A stretch of DNA of 64,000 bases from an uncultured Acetatifactor sp. (GCA_910578815.1 CAJTSE010000015.1:24956-88955), one strand, 5' to 3'; positions 45,287 to 54,375 are shown, numbered from the stretch's first letter. The notes: generated from the sequence alone by a model not told the origin. A program made the numbers and translations.

Positions 45287-45318
45287 GGTAATGCAGCCGG
45301 CATGCCGGCTGCATTACC
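45287..45318. repeat. Perfect 32-bp palindrome between oppA-like and oppB-like genes
   Basis: Bases 45287-45302 are the exact reverse complement of 45303-45318. It lies 35 nt after the oppA-like stop and 32 nt before the oppB-like start. As RNA it folds into a strong hairpin. Such structures between binding-protein and permease genes often protect the upstream mRNA and reduce read-through. Confidence 0.75.
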
Positions 45319-45350
45319 TTTCAAATATACAGGAATGCAAGGGGAAGACC

Positions 45351-46388
45351 ATGGCAAAATATGTAGCAAAAAGAATAGGTCTGGCATTTATGACGGCCTT
45401 TATTATACTTTCATTAACATTTATTCTGGTAAAGCTTCTTCCGTTTGAAAGACCGCTTGGGGGAGATGCCCAGCAGATTATGTATTTTGATCAGCAATAT
45501 AATTTGGGATATGTATATCGTTTTAACTCCGCGAAGCCGGAATATGGAGCTTGTCTGTATAAATCGCCCAGCGATCACGGCCGCGCGTTTTACTATTATC
45601 AGGTGCCGGTTATGAAACAATATGTTCACTGGCTTAGAAATATTATTACAAAATGGGAATGGGGGTACAGTAAAACCTTCCAGCCCAATGTTTCCGCTTC
45701 GGTTATTATTGGTTCTCGGATTGGTTATTCTATCCGGCTCAATATTATTTCGGTTATTTTTTCCGTGCCCATCGGCATTTTGCTGGGTATTTGGGCAGCT
45801 TTGAAGAAGAATACAATGACGGACCATACGATTTCGACGTTGGTCATGGTTTTTATATCAATACCGAGTTTTGTTTTGATTTCCTTTGTGCTTCGGGTGT
45901 TTGCCTATAATCTGGGCTGGCTGCCTTCTGTCTGGCCTACGGATTCCGCTACTACGGCAATGAAAATACAGGGCTATATTATTCCTGCGTTTTGTTTGTC
46001 CTTTGGCTCAATCTGCGGTTATTGTCGTTTTGTAAGAGCGGAGCTGTGCGAGGTAATGGAGAGCGATTATCTGCTTCTTGCCCGTACAAAGGGATTGACC
46101 AGAAAGCAGGCTATTATACGTCATGCCATGAAAAATGCCATGGTTCCTATTTTTCCTTCAATTTTGGCGGAATTTCTTAGTATTTTAGGTGGTTCTATGA
46201 TTTTGGAGCAGCTCTATGGCATTCCAGGAATTGGACGATTGTTTGTGCTGTCGTTGAATTATAAGGACTATGATATTTTATTTGTAGATATGGCAATCTT
46301 TACTACCCTGGGGCTTTTGGCAGGGATTCTGCTGGATCTGTCCTATGGCTTTATAGATCCGAGGATCAGAATGGGGGCGAAGAAATAA
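45351..46388 (+). CDS. Oligopeptide-type ABC permease, OppB-like
   Basis: A 345-aa permease with six predicted helices and the EAA-type loop YLLLARTKGLTRKQAIIRHA (~238), standard for OppB/DppB. A ~70-residue extracellular segment follows helix 1 (longer than usual by some 30 residues). The ATG at 45351 with AAGGGGAA upstream is chosen over an open frame from 45291 that would run through the palindrome. The stop overlaps the next start (TAATG). Confidence 0.92.
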   Translation: MAKYVAKRIGLAFMTAFIILSLTFILVKLLPFERPLGGDAQQIMYFDQQYNLGYVYRFNSAKPEYGACLYKSPSDHGRAFYYYQVPVMKQYVHWLRNIITKWEWGYSKTFQPNVSASVIIGSRIGYSIRLNIISVIFSVPIGILLGIWAALKKNTMTDHTISTLVMVFISIPSFVLISFVLRVFAYNLGWLPSVWPTDSATTAMKIQGYIIPAFCLSFGSICGYCRFVRAELCEVMESDYLLLARTKGLTRKQAIIRHAMKNAMVPIFPSILAEFLSILGGSMILEQLYGIPGIGRLFVLSLNYKDYDILFVDMAIFTTLGLLAGILLDLSYGFIDPRIRMGAKK

Positions 46389-48283
46389 TGGCTGAGACAA
46401 CTGAGAATAAGAGAGAAATTATATTCAGGGAAGATGACTTTGTATTAATCCAGCAGAATAAGAGAGTTACGGATAAAAAGCTGGACACAAAGCCTACCAC
46501 CTTTTTTAAGGATGCACTCAGACGCTTTCGGAAGAATAAGGCATCGGTAGCAGGCAGTATAATTTTGGGTATTTTGATTCTTCTGACTATTCTTGTGCCC
46601 ATGCTTTCTGACAAAAACATTACCAGGGTCAGCAGCACGGAGTCCTTTTTGGCGCCAAAGCTTTTTGAGGCGGGAACCGGTTTCTGGGACGGAACAAGAA
46701 AAGCAAAGCGTATTGTGTATGATACGGAAAACCAGGTGCCGGCGTTATCCGGTAAATATTCCATAGCTTCGGTAAAGGCAGCACTTGTGAAGATTACCGT
46801 GGACAGTGAGCCCACACTGATTGACGCCGCTAATCCTTATGGTGTGGGAGGTGTGGTAGTACTGGCTACGGATGCCGCCATAGAGAATAAAAATGCGCTG
46901 ATGTCTTCCAAGGCGGTTACCTTTGATGTAAACGGGAATTACAGACTGGATGTGGTCTTTAGTGACGAAGAGGGAGTCAGTGCTTCCGCGCTGGGAGAAT
47001 ATGCCGTCTATTTAAAATCGGGAGACGAGAAGCTTTTGCTTCGGGATTTTTCCAGGGATTACAGTGCGCTGTCTGTGAATATAAGCGAAGTACTTAAAAA
47101 CGCGGGGTATGATTCTCTGCGGGGGCAGATCGTGTTTGAGGTGAAATCTGATACGTCAGGCTTCCAATATGTATTGCTCGAAAGTGTTGTGATCAGTGCA
47201 GACGAGACGGCGGCAAATGCGGAGGAAATTGCGGAGGTTTCCTTTACGGATGCGACAGACTTTATCAATATCAGCGATATTAACTCGCTTTCTTACTGGT
47301 CATGTACGGGACGTAAGGGAATTCATAATTCACAGATCTATTACTGTGATTACACGCTGGACACTTATGCTTTGGTTTATGATGATGCGGATCCGGTAAC
47401 TTATTCGGCTTCAGAGCTGAACACCTGGATTGAGGCGGGATATTGCACTTATGATTACAAGGTGGGACCGGAATCCTTTGTGAAGCTTACCGATGACTGC
47501 CCTATCGACGTGGTGGACAGCCAGCAGGTAATGGGTATTACGAAGAAGCTGTCCAGCATTACGGCCAGAGGCTACGGGTATCGGAAGCTGGGGTATGATA
47601 AGGCGCCTAAGTTCTTGTTCGGAACGGATGCTTCCGGATTTGATTTGCTTAAGCGTGCTTTTGCAGGACTGCGCACCTCTTTGATTCTGGGAGTTTGCAC
47701 GGCTGCCTTTTGTTTCTGCTTTGGCCTGATCTGGGGCTCTGTTTCAGGATATTTCGGTGGAAATGTAGATATTTGGATGGAGCGTTTCTGTGAGATTTTG
47801 GGTGGTGTGCCCTGGATCGTGATTATGACGCTGTGTATTCTGCATCTGGGTAATAACTTTTTTACCTTTGTACTGGCCCTTTGCCTTACCGGATGGATCG
47901 GAACGGCATCCAGGACCCGTACGCAGTTTTACCGCTTTAAGGGAAGGGAATATGTGCTGGCTTCCAGGACCCTGGGTTCTTCGGATCTGCGATTGATTTT
48001 TAAGCATATCCTGCCCAATTCCATGGGAACCATCATTACCTCCAGTGTGTTGATGATTACAAGCGGAATTTATTCGGAGGCTACATTGGCATACTTAAAT
48101 CTGGGCCTTCAGGGATTGCATTCTTTCGGCGTTATGATGTCCAATAATCAGCAATATTTGGGAGTTTACCCGAATTTGGTCATTTTCCCGGCCGTTATTA
48201 TGGCGTTGATGATGATTTCTTTCAATCTGTTCGGAAATGGATTGCGGGATGCGCTGAATCCGGCTCTGAAAGGAAGTGAGTAA
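46388..48283 (+). CDS. Oligopeptide-type ABC permease, OppC-like, with ~330-residue extracellular insertion
   Basis: A 631-aa protein, about twice the usual OppC size. The N-terminal cytosolic tail and helix 1 (~52-74) are normal. Then come about 330 extra residues (~78-405) with a beta-rich, Ser/Asp/Ala-rich composition, before the conserved FGTDASGFDLLKRAFAGLRT (~410) that usually follows helix 1 closely. Five more helices and the EAA loop (YVLASRTLGSSDLRLIFKHI) are present. The insertion is predicted outside the membrane, where it could help hold the large substrate-binding lipoprotein. Confidence 0.9.
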   Translation: MAETTENKREIIFREDDFVLIQQNKRVTDKKLDTKPTTFFKDALRRFRKNKASVAGSIILGILILLTILVPMLSDKNITRVSSTESFLAPKLFEAGTGFWDGTRKAKRIVYDTENQVPALSGKYSIASVKAALVKITVDSEPTLIDAANPYGVGGVVVLATDAAIENKNALMSSKAVTFDVNGNYRLDVVFSDEEGVSASALGEYAVYLKSGDEKLLLRDFSRDYSALSVNISEVLKNAGYDSLRGQIVFEVKSDTSGFQYVLLESVVISADETAANAEEIAEVSFTDATDFINISDINSLSYWSCTGRKGIHNSQIYYCDYTLDTYALVYDDADPVTYSASELNTWIEAGYCTYDYKVGPESFVKLTDDCPIDVVDSQQVMGITKKLSSITARGYGYRKLGYDKAPKFLFGTDASGFDLLKRAFAGLRTSLILGVCTAAFCFCFGLIWGSVSGYFGGNVDIWMERFCEILGGVPWIVIMTLCILHLGNNFFTFVLALCLTGWIGTASRTRTQFYRFKGREYVLASRTLGSSDLRLIFKHILPNSMGTIITSSVLMITSGIYSEATLAYLNLGLQGLHSFGVMMSNNQQYLGVYPNLVIFPAVIMALMMISFNLFGNGLRDALNPALKGSE

Positions 48284-48284
48284 A

Positions 48285-49778
48285 ATGGCACAGGAGAAAG
48301 TTTTATCGGTAAATAATCTTGCGATAAATTTTAAAACGGATAACGGCATCCTGAAAGCGGTCCGTGATATTTCCTTTGACTTAAACCGGGGTGAAACACT
48401 CTGTATCGTGGGGGAGTCCGGTTCGGGAAAATCCGTTACTTCCAAGGCAATTATGGGGATTCTCGCCAATAATGCTATTATTGAAAGCGGTAATATCATG
48501 TACCGCGGGGAAAACCTGCTGGAGATTTCGGAAGATGAGTTTTATAAAATCAGGGGGCATAAAATCGGCATGATCTTTCAGGACCCGCTGTCATCTTTAA
48601 ACCCCATTGTCCGGATCGGCAAGCAGATTACGGAGGCCATGCTGATTAATTCTGACAAGCTGAAGCTTATGTACAATGATTTGATCAGTGATGATCTGAT
48701 CCGTTATAAGAATACTCTTGCCAAGATGAACATTGAGATCGCCAATGAGAAAAAGAAGCTGGAGGCTTATGTTTCGGAAATCCGAGCAAAGGAGAATCCA
48801 AGCGCTCAAGAGAGGGCTGCGGATAAGGAGGCGGTGAAAGCAAGAAAGCTTGCCTTTGAAGAGTTTGAGAAAAAAACAAAAGAGACTTATGAAAAAAGGG
48901 CAAAGGAGCTGAAGGTAGTTCTGGAAGCCACCGAAAAGAAAGCAAAGCAGCAGGTAAAGGAATATAAAGACAAGGTGACTGCAGAGCATAAAGCACGCCT
49001 TGAAGAACTTCAGAAAAAACTGGCCGCTTCTTCTGAAGAGGAAAAGGCAAACGTCAGGGAGCAAATAGAAAACGAGAAGCTGGAGTATGTCAACAAGCTA
49101 AAACTTACAAAGGCAGAGGCAAAAAAGCGTGCCATTGCCATCATGAGGGAAGTAGGCATTCCGGAGCCGGAGAGGCGCTTCAAACAATATCCCTTTGAGT
49201 TTTCAGGGGGAATGCGGCAGCGTATTGTGATTGCCATCGCTTTGACGGCATCACCGGAGATTTTGATTTGCGATGAGCCGACTACGGCTTTGGACGTGAC
49301 CATTCAGGCTCAGATTTTGGAGCTGATTAACCGAATTAAAGCGGAAAGAAATCTTTCCTGTATTTTTATCACTCATGATTTGGGCGTGGTGGCAAACATG
49401 GCCGACAGAGTGGCGGTTATGTACGCCGGAAAGATCGTGGAATACGGTACGGCGGAAGAAATCTTTTATGATCCGAGACATCCTTATACCTGGGCTCTAT
49501 TATCCAGTATTCCGGATGTGGACAGCAAGGAGAAGCTGGAGGCTATTCCGGGAACTCCGCCCAATATGATTTATCCGCCTAAAGGGGATGCTTTTGCTGC
49601 CCGCAGCAGATATGCCATGAATATTGACTACAGGGAAGAACCGCCCATGTTTAAGGTCAGTGATACGCATTATGCGGCCACATGGCTTTTGGATCCTCAT
49701 GCACCGAAGGTTGAAATGCCTAAGATTGTGAGTGAGAGGATCCGCATTTCACTTGAGGAGGACGGTAAAAATGAGTGA
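48285..49778 (+). CDS. Oligopeptide-type ABC ATPase, OppD-like, with coiled-coil insertion
   Basis: A 497-aa ATPase (usual OppD ~330 aa). Walker A GESGSGKSVT (~43), Q-loop MIFQDPLSSLNPIVRIG (~100), signature FSGGMRQRIVIAIAL, Walker B ILICDEPTTALDV and H-loop FITHDLG are intact. About 150 extra residues (~125-275), almost all Lys/Glu/Ala heptads, sit in the helical subdomain between Q-loop and signature. The C-terminal OppD extension is present, but no clear cysteine cluster of the Fe-S type is seen in it. The ATG at 48285 is preferred to GTG 48276. Confidence 0.92.
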   Translation: MAQEKVLSVNNLAINFKTDNGILKAVRDISFDLNRGETLCIVGESGSGKSVTSKAIMGILANNAIIESGNIMYRGENLLEISEDEFYKIRGHKIGMIFQDPLSSLNPIVRIGKQITEAMLINSDKLKLMYNDLISDDLIRYKNTLAKMNIEIANEKKKLEAYVSEIRAKENPSAQERAADKEAVKARKLAFEEFEKKTKETYEKRAKELKVVLEATEKKAKQQVKEYKDKVTAEHKARLEELQKKLAASSEEEKANVREQIENEKLEYVNKLKLTKAEAKKRAIAIMREVGIPEPERRFKQYPFEFSGGMRQRIVIAIALTASPEILICDEPTTALDVTIQAQILELINRIKAERNLSCIFITHDLGVVANMADRVAVMYAGKIVEYGTAEEIFYDPRHPYTWALLSSIPDVDSKEKLEAIPGTPPNMIYPPKGDAFAARSRYAMNIDYREEPPMFKVSDTHYAATWLLDPHAPKVEMPKIVSERIRISLEEDGKNE

Positions 49779-51054
49779 GACGAAAAACCGATACGGGGGG
49801 GGCAATGTGAGCGACGGGAAATTCAACAGCCTGTATAATGTGAATCCGAAGGTGAAGCAGAAGCCTGAACTGCGGGAGAAGGGAATCATTCTTTCCGTCA
49901 GGCACTTAAAGCAGTTCTTTTTCTTCGGAAAGGGTGTAAATCGTCAGAAATTAAAGGCGGTCTCCAATGTTTCTTTTGATATTAAGGAGGGCGAATGCCT
50001 TGGTATCGTGGGAGAGAGTGGCTGCGGAAAGACAACCACTGGGCGGAGCATTATTCGCCTTTACGATATTACTTCTGGTTCCGTGTATTATAAGGGTGTG
50101 AGAATAAGCGGCGGTACGAGATGGAACAGAAAAGAAATTAAATGGACTAAAATTCGTGGGAATCAGGAGATTAAGGAAATAGAGGAAAAGCTGGCTAAGG
50201 ATATTGCCGCTTTGGATAAAAGCAGTCCGGATTATCAGTCAAAAGAGGCTAAGCTGAAAAGCGATGCTGAGAAAGATAAGGCTGAGATCAGGGAGAAGAT
50301 CGAAAATGTCAAGAACGTGCAGGAAGAAAAGATAAAGCAGATCAAATATGATAATGAGCATGTAAGCAGAAAACTGCTTAATGAAATTCAGATGATCTTT
50401 CAGGACCCGGTGGACTCTCTTGATCCCCGCATGACAGTGGAGGACATTATCCAGGAGGGCCTGCGAATTCAAGGCTTTCGCAATAAGACGGAGAATCACA
50501 AGAAGGTGGTTGAGATGCTGAATCGCGTGGGCCTTGTGGAAGAGCATGCGTCCCGTTATCCTCATGAGTTTTCCGGCGGCCAGAGGCAGAGAATCGGCAT
50601 TGCGAGAGCATTAATTATGAATCCGAAGCTCTTGATCTGCGATGAACCTATATCTGCATTGGATGTTTCTATCCGTGCCCAGGTGATTAACCTGTTAAAT
50701 GAATTACAGGAGGAATTAAATCTATCCATTATTTTTATTGCCCACGATCTTTCCGTGGTAAAGTATTTTTGCGATACGATTGTGGTGATGTATTTTGGTA
50801 AGGTGGTTGAGAAGGCATCCAGCGCCGAGCTTTTTGCCCATCCCATGCACCCTTACACAAGAGCACTGCTCTCCGCGATTCCTAAGCCCAATCCCAAGTC
50901 AGAGAAGAAAAGGCAGCGTATTCTTTACAATCCTGCGGAGGTCCATGATTATGAGCATGGGGATCTGCCAGAGCTTAGGGAAGTACGGAAAGACCATTTT
51001 GTGTATTGTAACAATGCGGAATATGAGAAATATATGGAAGAATTGAAGGCTTGA
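49771..51054 (+). CDS. Oligopeptide-type ABC ATPase, OppF-like, with charged insertion
   Basis: A 427-aa ATPase. Walker A GESGCGKTTTGR, Q-loop IFQDPVDSLDPRM, signature FSGGQRQRIGIARAL, Walker B LLICDEPISALDVS and H-loop FIAHDLS are intact. About 90 extra charged residues (~111-200) lie before the Q-loop, a different place from the OppD-like insertion. The ATG at 49771 follows GAGGAGGAC and overlaps the end of the OppD-like gene by 8 bases; an in-frame ATG at 49732 is less likely. OppD and OppF normally form the heterodimeric motor of the transporter. Confidence 0.92.
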   Translation: MSETKNRYGGGNVSDGKFNSLYNVNPKVKQKPELREKGIILSVRHLKQFFFFGKGVNRQKLKAVSNVSFDIKEGECLGIVGESGCGKTTTGRSIIRLYDITSGSVYYKGVRISGGTRWNRKEIKWTKIRGNQEIKEIEEKLAKDIAALDKSSPDYQSKEAKLKSDAEKDKAEIREKIENVKNVQEEKIKQIKYDNEHVSRKLLNEIQMIFQDPVDSLDPRMTVEDIIQEGLRIQGFRNKTENHKKVVEMLNRVGLVEEHASRYPHEFSGGQRQRIGIARALIMNPKLLICDEPISALDVSIRAQVINLLNELQEELNLSIIFIAHDLSVVKYFCDTIVVMYFGKVVEKASSAELFAHPMHPYTRALLSAIPKPNPKSEKKRQRILYNPAEVHDYEHGDLPELREVRKDHFVYCNNAEYEKYMEELKA

Positions 51055-51056
51055 TC

Positions 51057-51410
51057 ATGAGATCATGGAAAAGGTATGCGGCGGCACTTGTGATGAATAT
51101 TGCTGTTACGCTGGTAGTGCTGTTTGTGCGGGGATTTGAGCTGAAGATTTATTATGTGGACGCATTCAGCGTTGCCGGAGGTGTTTCGATCCTGCTGGGA
51201 CTGTTGATGTGGATTGCGGACGCCGGAGCCTTTGATACGATAAGCTACGGGTTTTCGGCGCTCAGTGCCCAACGAAAGTACAAGGATCTCTATGAATACA
51301 GTATGAAAAAGAAAGAAAAGCGGAGCAGACGGCGCGGTCACTTTTTGCCGTTTGTAATTGTCGGGTTTGGTTTTTTGGGGATTTCCTTTCTGGCAGCGTT
51401 GGCAGGCTGA
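51057..51410 (+). CDS. Small three-helix membrane protein (DUF3899-like)
   Basis: A 117-aa membrane protein with three predicted helices (~7-25, ~35-55, ~95-115) and a basic loop KKKEKRSRRRGHF between the second and third. The sequence pattern around YYVDAFSVAGGVSILLGLL fits DUF3899, a family of unknown function; the match is from memory. It follows the OppF-like gene by 2 nt, with GAAGG 7 nt upstream of the ATG, so it is the last gene of the transporter operon. Confidence 0.75.
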   Translation: MRSWKRYAAALVMNIAVTLVVLFVRGFELKIYYVDAFSVAGGVSILLGLLMWIADAGAFDTISYGFSALSAQRKYKDLYEYSMKKKEKRSRRRGHFLPFVIVGFGFLGISFLAALAG

Positions 51411-51427
51411 AGGAAGAACGGTTTTAT

Positions 51428-51477
51428 AAGGGCGTTATAAATTCATCTGATTCGATGATTTTGTGACGCCTTTTTTT
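51428..51477 (+). terminator. Intrinsic terminator of the opp-like operon
   Basis: An imperfect stem of about 18 pairs, including GGGCG/CGCC at its base, with a TGATTC loop (centred near 51448) and a T7 run at 51471-51477. Confidence 0.82.
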
Positions 51478-51652
51478 GTTTGTATGATTTTTCTCGACTT
51501 TAATTTAAAATATTTTAAAAATATATTAGTACATGGTCAAAATTATTATTGCTAATTATAAATAAGTGTGTTTAGATTATAGTGATAAACAAAATTAGTT
51601 TATTGCAACTGCCGTAAAAGAATTGGTGGTCGATTGAAAAGGAGGAAGAATT

Positions 51653-52042
51653 ATGAATCGGAAAACCAATATGGCTTTATTGTGTTTTATTTGTCTTATC
51701 ATGCTTGCTGGCAGTACATTTCCGGTGCAGGCGGCTATGGTGCAGGCAGCACCTCCGGAAACCTGCACGCATTCGGCTTATGCGGAAGGTGTAGCTTCTG
51801 TAGCAACTGGGGCTTATGACTATAGAGATGATGGCCACTATGCACAATATGGTGTGCCGCGTGATTGTCTGAAATGCGGCTTTAGGGTTTATGTAAACAT
51901 AAGTTATATATTTAGGGGTACTCATAGTTGGGAGGATAGTCCCTTTGAAATTACAAGGGAAGACGGAGTTACCACGAGGAAGTATCATTGTAAAACCAGT
52001 GGTTGTCCTAAGATACAAGTTTTGAGATATGGAATTGAATGA
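51653..52042 (+). CDS. Small secreted protein with paired cysteines
   Basis: A 129-aa protein with a signal peptide (hydrophobic core ~8-22, likely cleavage after FPVQA at ~27). The mature part has cysteine pairs RDCLKCGF (~68) and YHCKTSGC (~113), plus CTHSAY near its start, and histidines nearby, which suggests a metal-binding or disulphide-stabilised fold. No family is recognised. A strong AAAGGAGG lies upstream of the ATG. The surrounding 51480-51650 is AT-rich and probably holds its promoter, but no consensus pair with proper spacing was found. Confidence 0.68.
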   Translation: MNRKTNMALLCFICLIMLAGSTFPVQAAMVQAAPPETCTHSAYAEGVASVATGAYDYRDDGHYAQYGVPRDCLKCGFRVYVNISYIFRGTHSWEDSPFEITREDGVTTRKYHCKTSGCPKIQVLRYGIE

Positions 52043-52097
52043 CACAGGTATAGTTTTTACTGATGTTTAACTTCACATCATGGTGAAAGGAAGATCC

Positions 52098-54269
52098 ATG
52101 AAAAAAGGTATACTTATTTGTATTGTTTTTTTTACCTGCATTTTTATGATTGGCTGCAAAGGAAAGAAAGGAAACGAGGATGGCGTCGGGAGAGGAGTTG
52201 GTGCGGACTTAGATGATTTGTCCGTGATGTCTGAACAAATCGAGTATTATGATATTTCCGTGGTTTCCGAGCGGCTTTTTGAGTGGGAGCAGGAGGGGGA
52301 AGAATCAGGCCGGCTCGTGCCGGAGCCGGAATTCATCAGTATGCAGTTTTATCAAGGGGAGCCGGTGCAGCTTTGGCGGGAGCCAAATTTGGATGAGTAT
52401 GAGTTTTTGGTTTCCTGGGACATTTGCCTGTACAGAGCGGATGGCAGCCGGGAGGTTTTGTTGAAGGAAATCAAAGAGGCATACAATTATCATGGCTACC
52501 TGGATCAGGAGGGTAATTTTTATTGGTGGAAGAATTCCACCATAGTAGAGCCTCTTGGTGGAGAAATAGAGGAAATCGGCGCGGTTATGATGAAGTACAG
52601 CCCCACGGGAGAGCTTATTTTTGAGAAACAGTATGACTTTGGTATTGCTTTTAGGGACATCCGCCAGACGACGAACGGAAGGACATACTTGATACTGAGC
52701 GAGATGGGGGCAGAAGGTGACAGAAGGCTGGCGGAGCTGGATCCTGTCACCGGAGCTGTCACGGAGCTTGAGGCCGTCTGGCTGCCGGCACGGGAAGTGT
52801 CTGATGAAAGGCTGGGGGTATATGGGGATCAGCCGGCAAGATTTAAATTCCAAGGTTACTTTGATCATGAAATTACAGTGATTAATGTGGCGGATGGGTC
52901 AGAAGACTGTATTTTTTCCTTTGCAGGGACAACATATTTGACGCCGAAGGATTACACATTATGTGACTTTAAGCTCCTGGAGAATGGGAGTGTGGAAACT
53001 CTCTGGACAGCCTGGGATGGCAGCAAAAGCCTGCGGCAGGTCCTGCGGAGGGAAAAGGTGGAGAAGACTCCTATTATCCTGAGAGGGTATATCAGTGCAG
53101 TAGGCTGGCTTTCAGAGCAGGTCAACAGCTTCAATCAACAGAGTGAAATTTATCATGTGGTAATAGACGCTTATACAGGAACTGATTTGGATGAGCTGGC
53201 ACGTCTGACCAGCGTTCAAATCGCGTCAGGGAAAGGGCCGGATATTTTGTGCGGCGGCCTGATGCAGGAGTATATTCCCGGTATGCTGGAAAAGGGAGCC
53301 CTGGAGGATTTACGCCCTTATATGGAAAGGAGCGGCATTCGGGAGGAAGATTTTTTCCCGCTGACCTTTGATACATGGCGAAGCGGGGATAAAATCTGCG
53401 GTATCAGTCCGGCCTCGCCCAGTCTGACAGGGTATTGCATGGACAGTTCCGTTCTTGGGGGAACTGCGGAGCCGGATATTGAAACCCTGGTGGATGCCCT
53501 GCTGGCCAGGAAGGAGGATGCAATACTCCTGAAAGGATATGACTCCCGGAAGCTGTTGGAGTTTTTACTGAAGGGTACGGAAACTCTCTGGGGCATGGTG
53601 GACTGGGAAAATGGAAGCTGTGATTTCGGCGGAGAGCTGTTTATGAAAATATTGGAAGTGGCAAAGCGATATGGGGACAGCGGAAATCGGGGAGATATAT
53701 ATTGTATTGCCAGAAAACGCAGGTTTGGAGCAGTTCCATATTTTGAAGACAGTCAGGAACTGGAAAAGAATGGGAAGGTGGTCTGCGGAGTGTTGTTTGA
53801 CGATGGCTGCCATGCGGCGGTTGAATCGGATTCTGCATTGGCGATCAATGCCAATTCATCCAATAAGGAGGGGGCATGGGAATTTATTTCTTTCCTGCTG
53901 GGAGAGGAAGTACAGTCCGGTGACAGCGGAGTTCCTGTCAGCAGAAAAGCTTTTGACATATGGACGAAGCGGCAGAAGGAGAGGCTTGCAGACGAAAAAT
54001 TAGAGGAAATGATCTATGAGGTACTGCCTGACGGGACTTATGAGTACATGGGAAAGACGATTTATACGGAGACCGATGTGACGGATGAGATTATTGAGGA
54101 ATATACCGGAATGCTGGAGGATACTCGTACTTATCCGATCCGCACCGTTTCCATTCTAGCCATTATCAGCGAGGAAGCGGAAGATTACTTTCAGGGCATC
54201 AAGGGGCCGGAGGAAGTGAGCCGCTTGATAACGAATCGGGTACAGGTGTATCTGGATGAAATGCAGTGA
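52098..54269 (+). CDS. Orphan lipoprotein with beta-rich N-terminal domain and solute-binding domain
   Basis: A 723-aa lipoprotein (lipobox MIGC, C20). Residues ~40-315 are the beta-rich N-terminal half; a solute-binding domain starts near 324 (TPIILRGYISAVGWLSEQV). The C-terminus AIISEEAEDYFQGIKGPEEV matches the ends of the lipoproteins at 26400-28676 and 33472-36084. No permease or ATPase gene is adjacent, so it may feed a transporter elsewhere or act as a sensor. The ATG at 52098 has GAAAGGAAG upstream. Confidence 0.83.
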   Translation: MKKGILICIVFFTCIFMIGCKGKKGNEDGVGRGVGADLDDLSVMSEQIEYYDISVVSERLFEWEQEGEESGRLVPEPEFISMQFYQGEPVQLWREPNLDEYEFLVSWDICLYRADGSREVLLKEIKEAYNYHGYLDQEGNFYWWKNSTIVEPLGGEIEEIGAVMMKYSPTGELIFEKQYDFGIAFRDIRQTTNGRTYLILSEMGAEGDRRLAELDPVTGAVTELEAVWLPAREVSDERLGVYGDQPARFKFQGYFDHEITVINVADGSEDCIFSFAGTTYLTPKDYTLCDFKLLENGSVETLWTAWDGSKSLRQVLRREKVEKTPIILRGYISAVGWLSEQVNSFNQQSEIYHVVIDAYTGTDLDELARLTSVQIASGKGPDILCGGLMQEYIPGMLEKGALEDLRPYMERSGIREEDFFPLTFDTWRSGDKICGISPASPSLTGYCMDSSVLGGTAEPDIETLVDALLARKEDAILLKGYDSRKLLEFLLKGTETLWGMVDWENGSCDFGGELFMKILEVAKRYGDSGNRGDIYCIARKRRFGAVPYFEDSQELEKNGKVVCGVLFDDGCHAAVESDSALAINANSSNKEGAWEFISFLLGEEVQSGDSGVPVSRKAFDIWTKRQKERLADEKLEEMIYEVLPDGTYEYMGKTIYTETDVTDEIIEEYTGMLEDTRTYPIRTVSILAIISEEAEDYFQGIKGPEEVSRLITNRVQVYLDEMQ

Positions 54270-54302
54270 AGTGCGTGTGCCGCTTTGCGAGAAAAATAGT
54301 GC

Positions 54303-54331
54303 TTGCCATTTGTTGTACAGTATGGTATGAT
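54303..54331 (+). promoter_or_regulatory. Promoter of secG
   Basis: TTGCCA (54303-54308) and TATGAT (54326-54331) lie 17 nt apart, about 45 nt before the secG start codon. Confidence 0.62.
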
Positions 54332-54375
54332 TGAATCTGCTCGGCAATGTAATGCCCGGCATCAGGAGGTTTGAA

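Noticed and set aside
45254..45448. A 64-codon frame between the OppA-like and OppB-like genes
   Set aside because: It spans the palindrome and overlaps the OppB-like gene in another frame.
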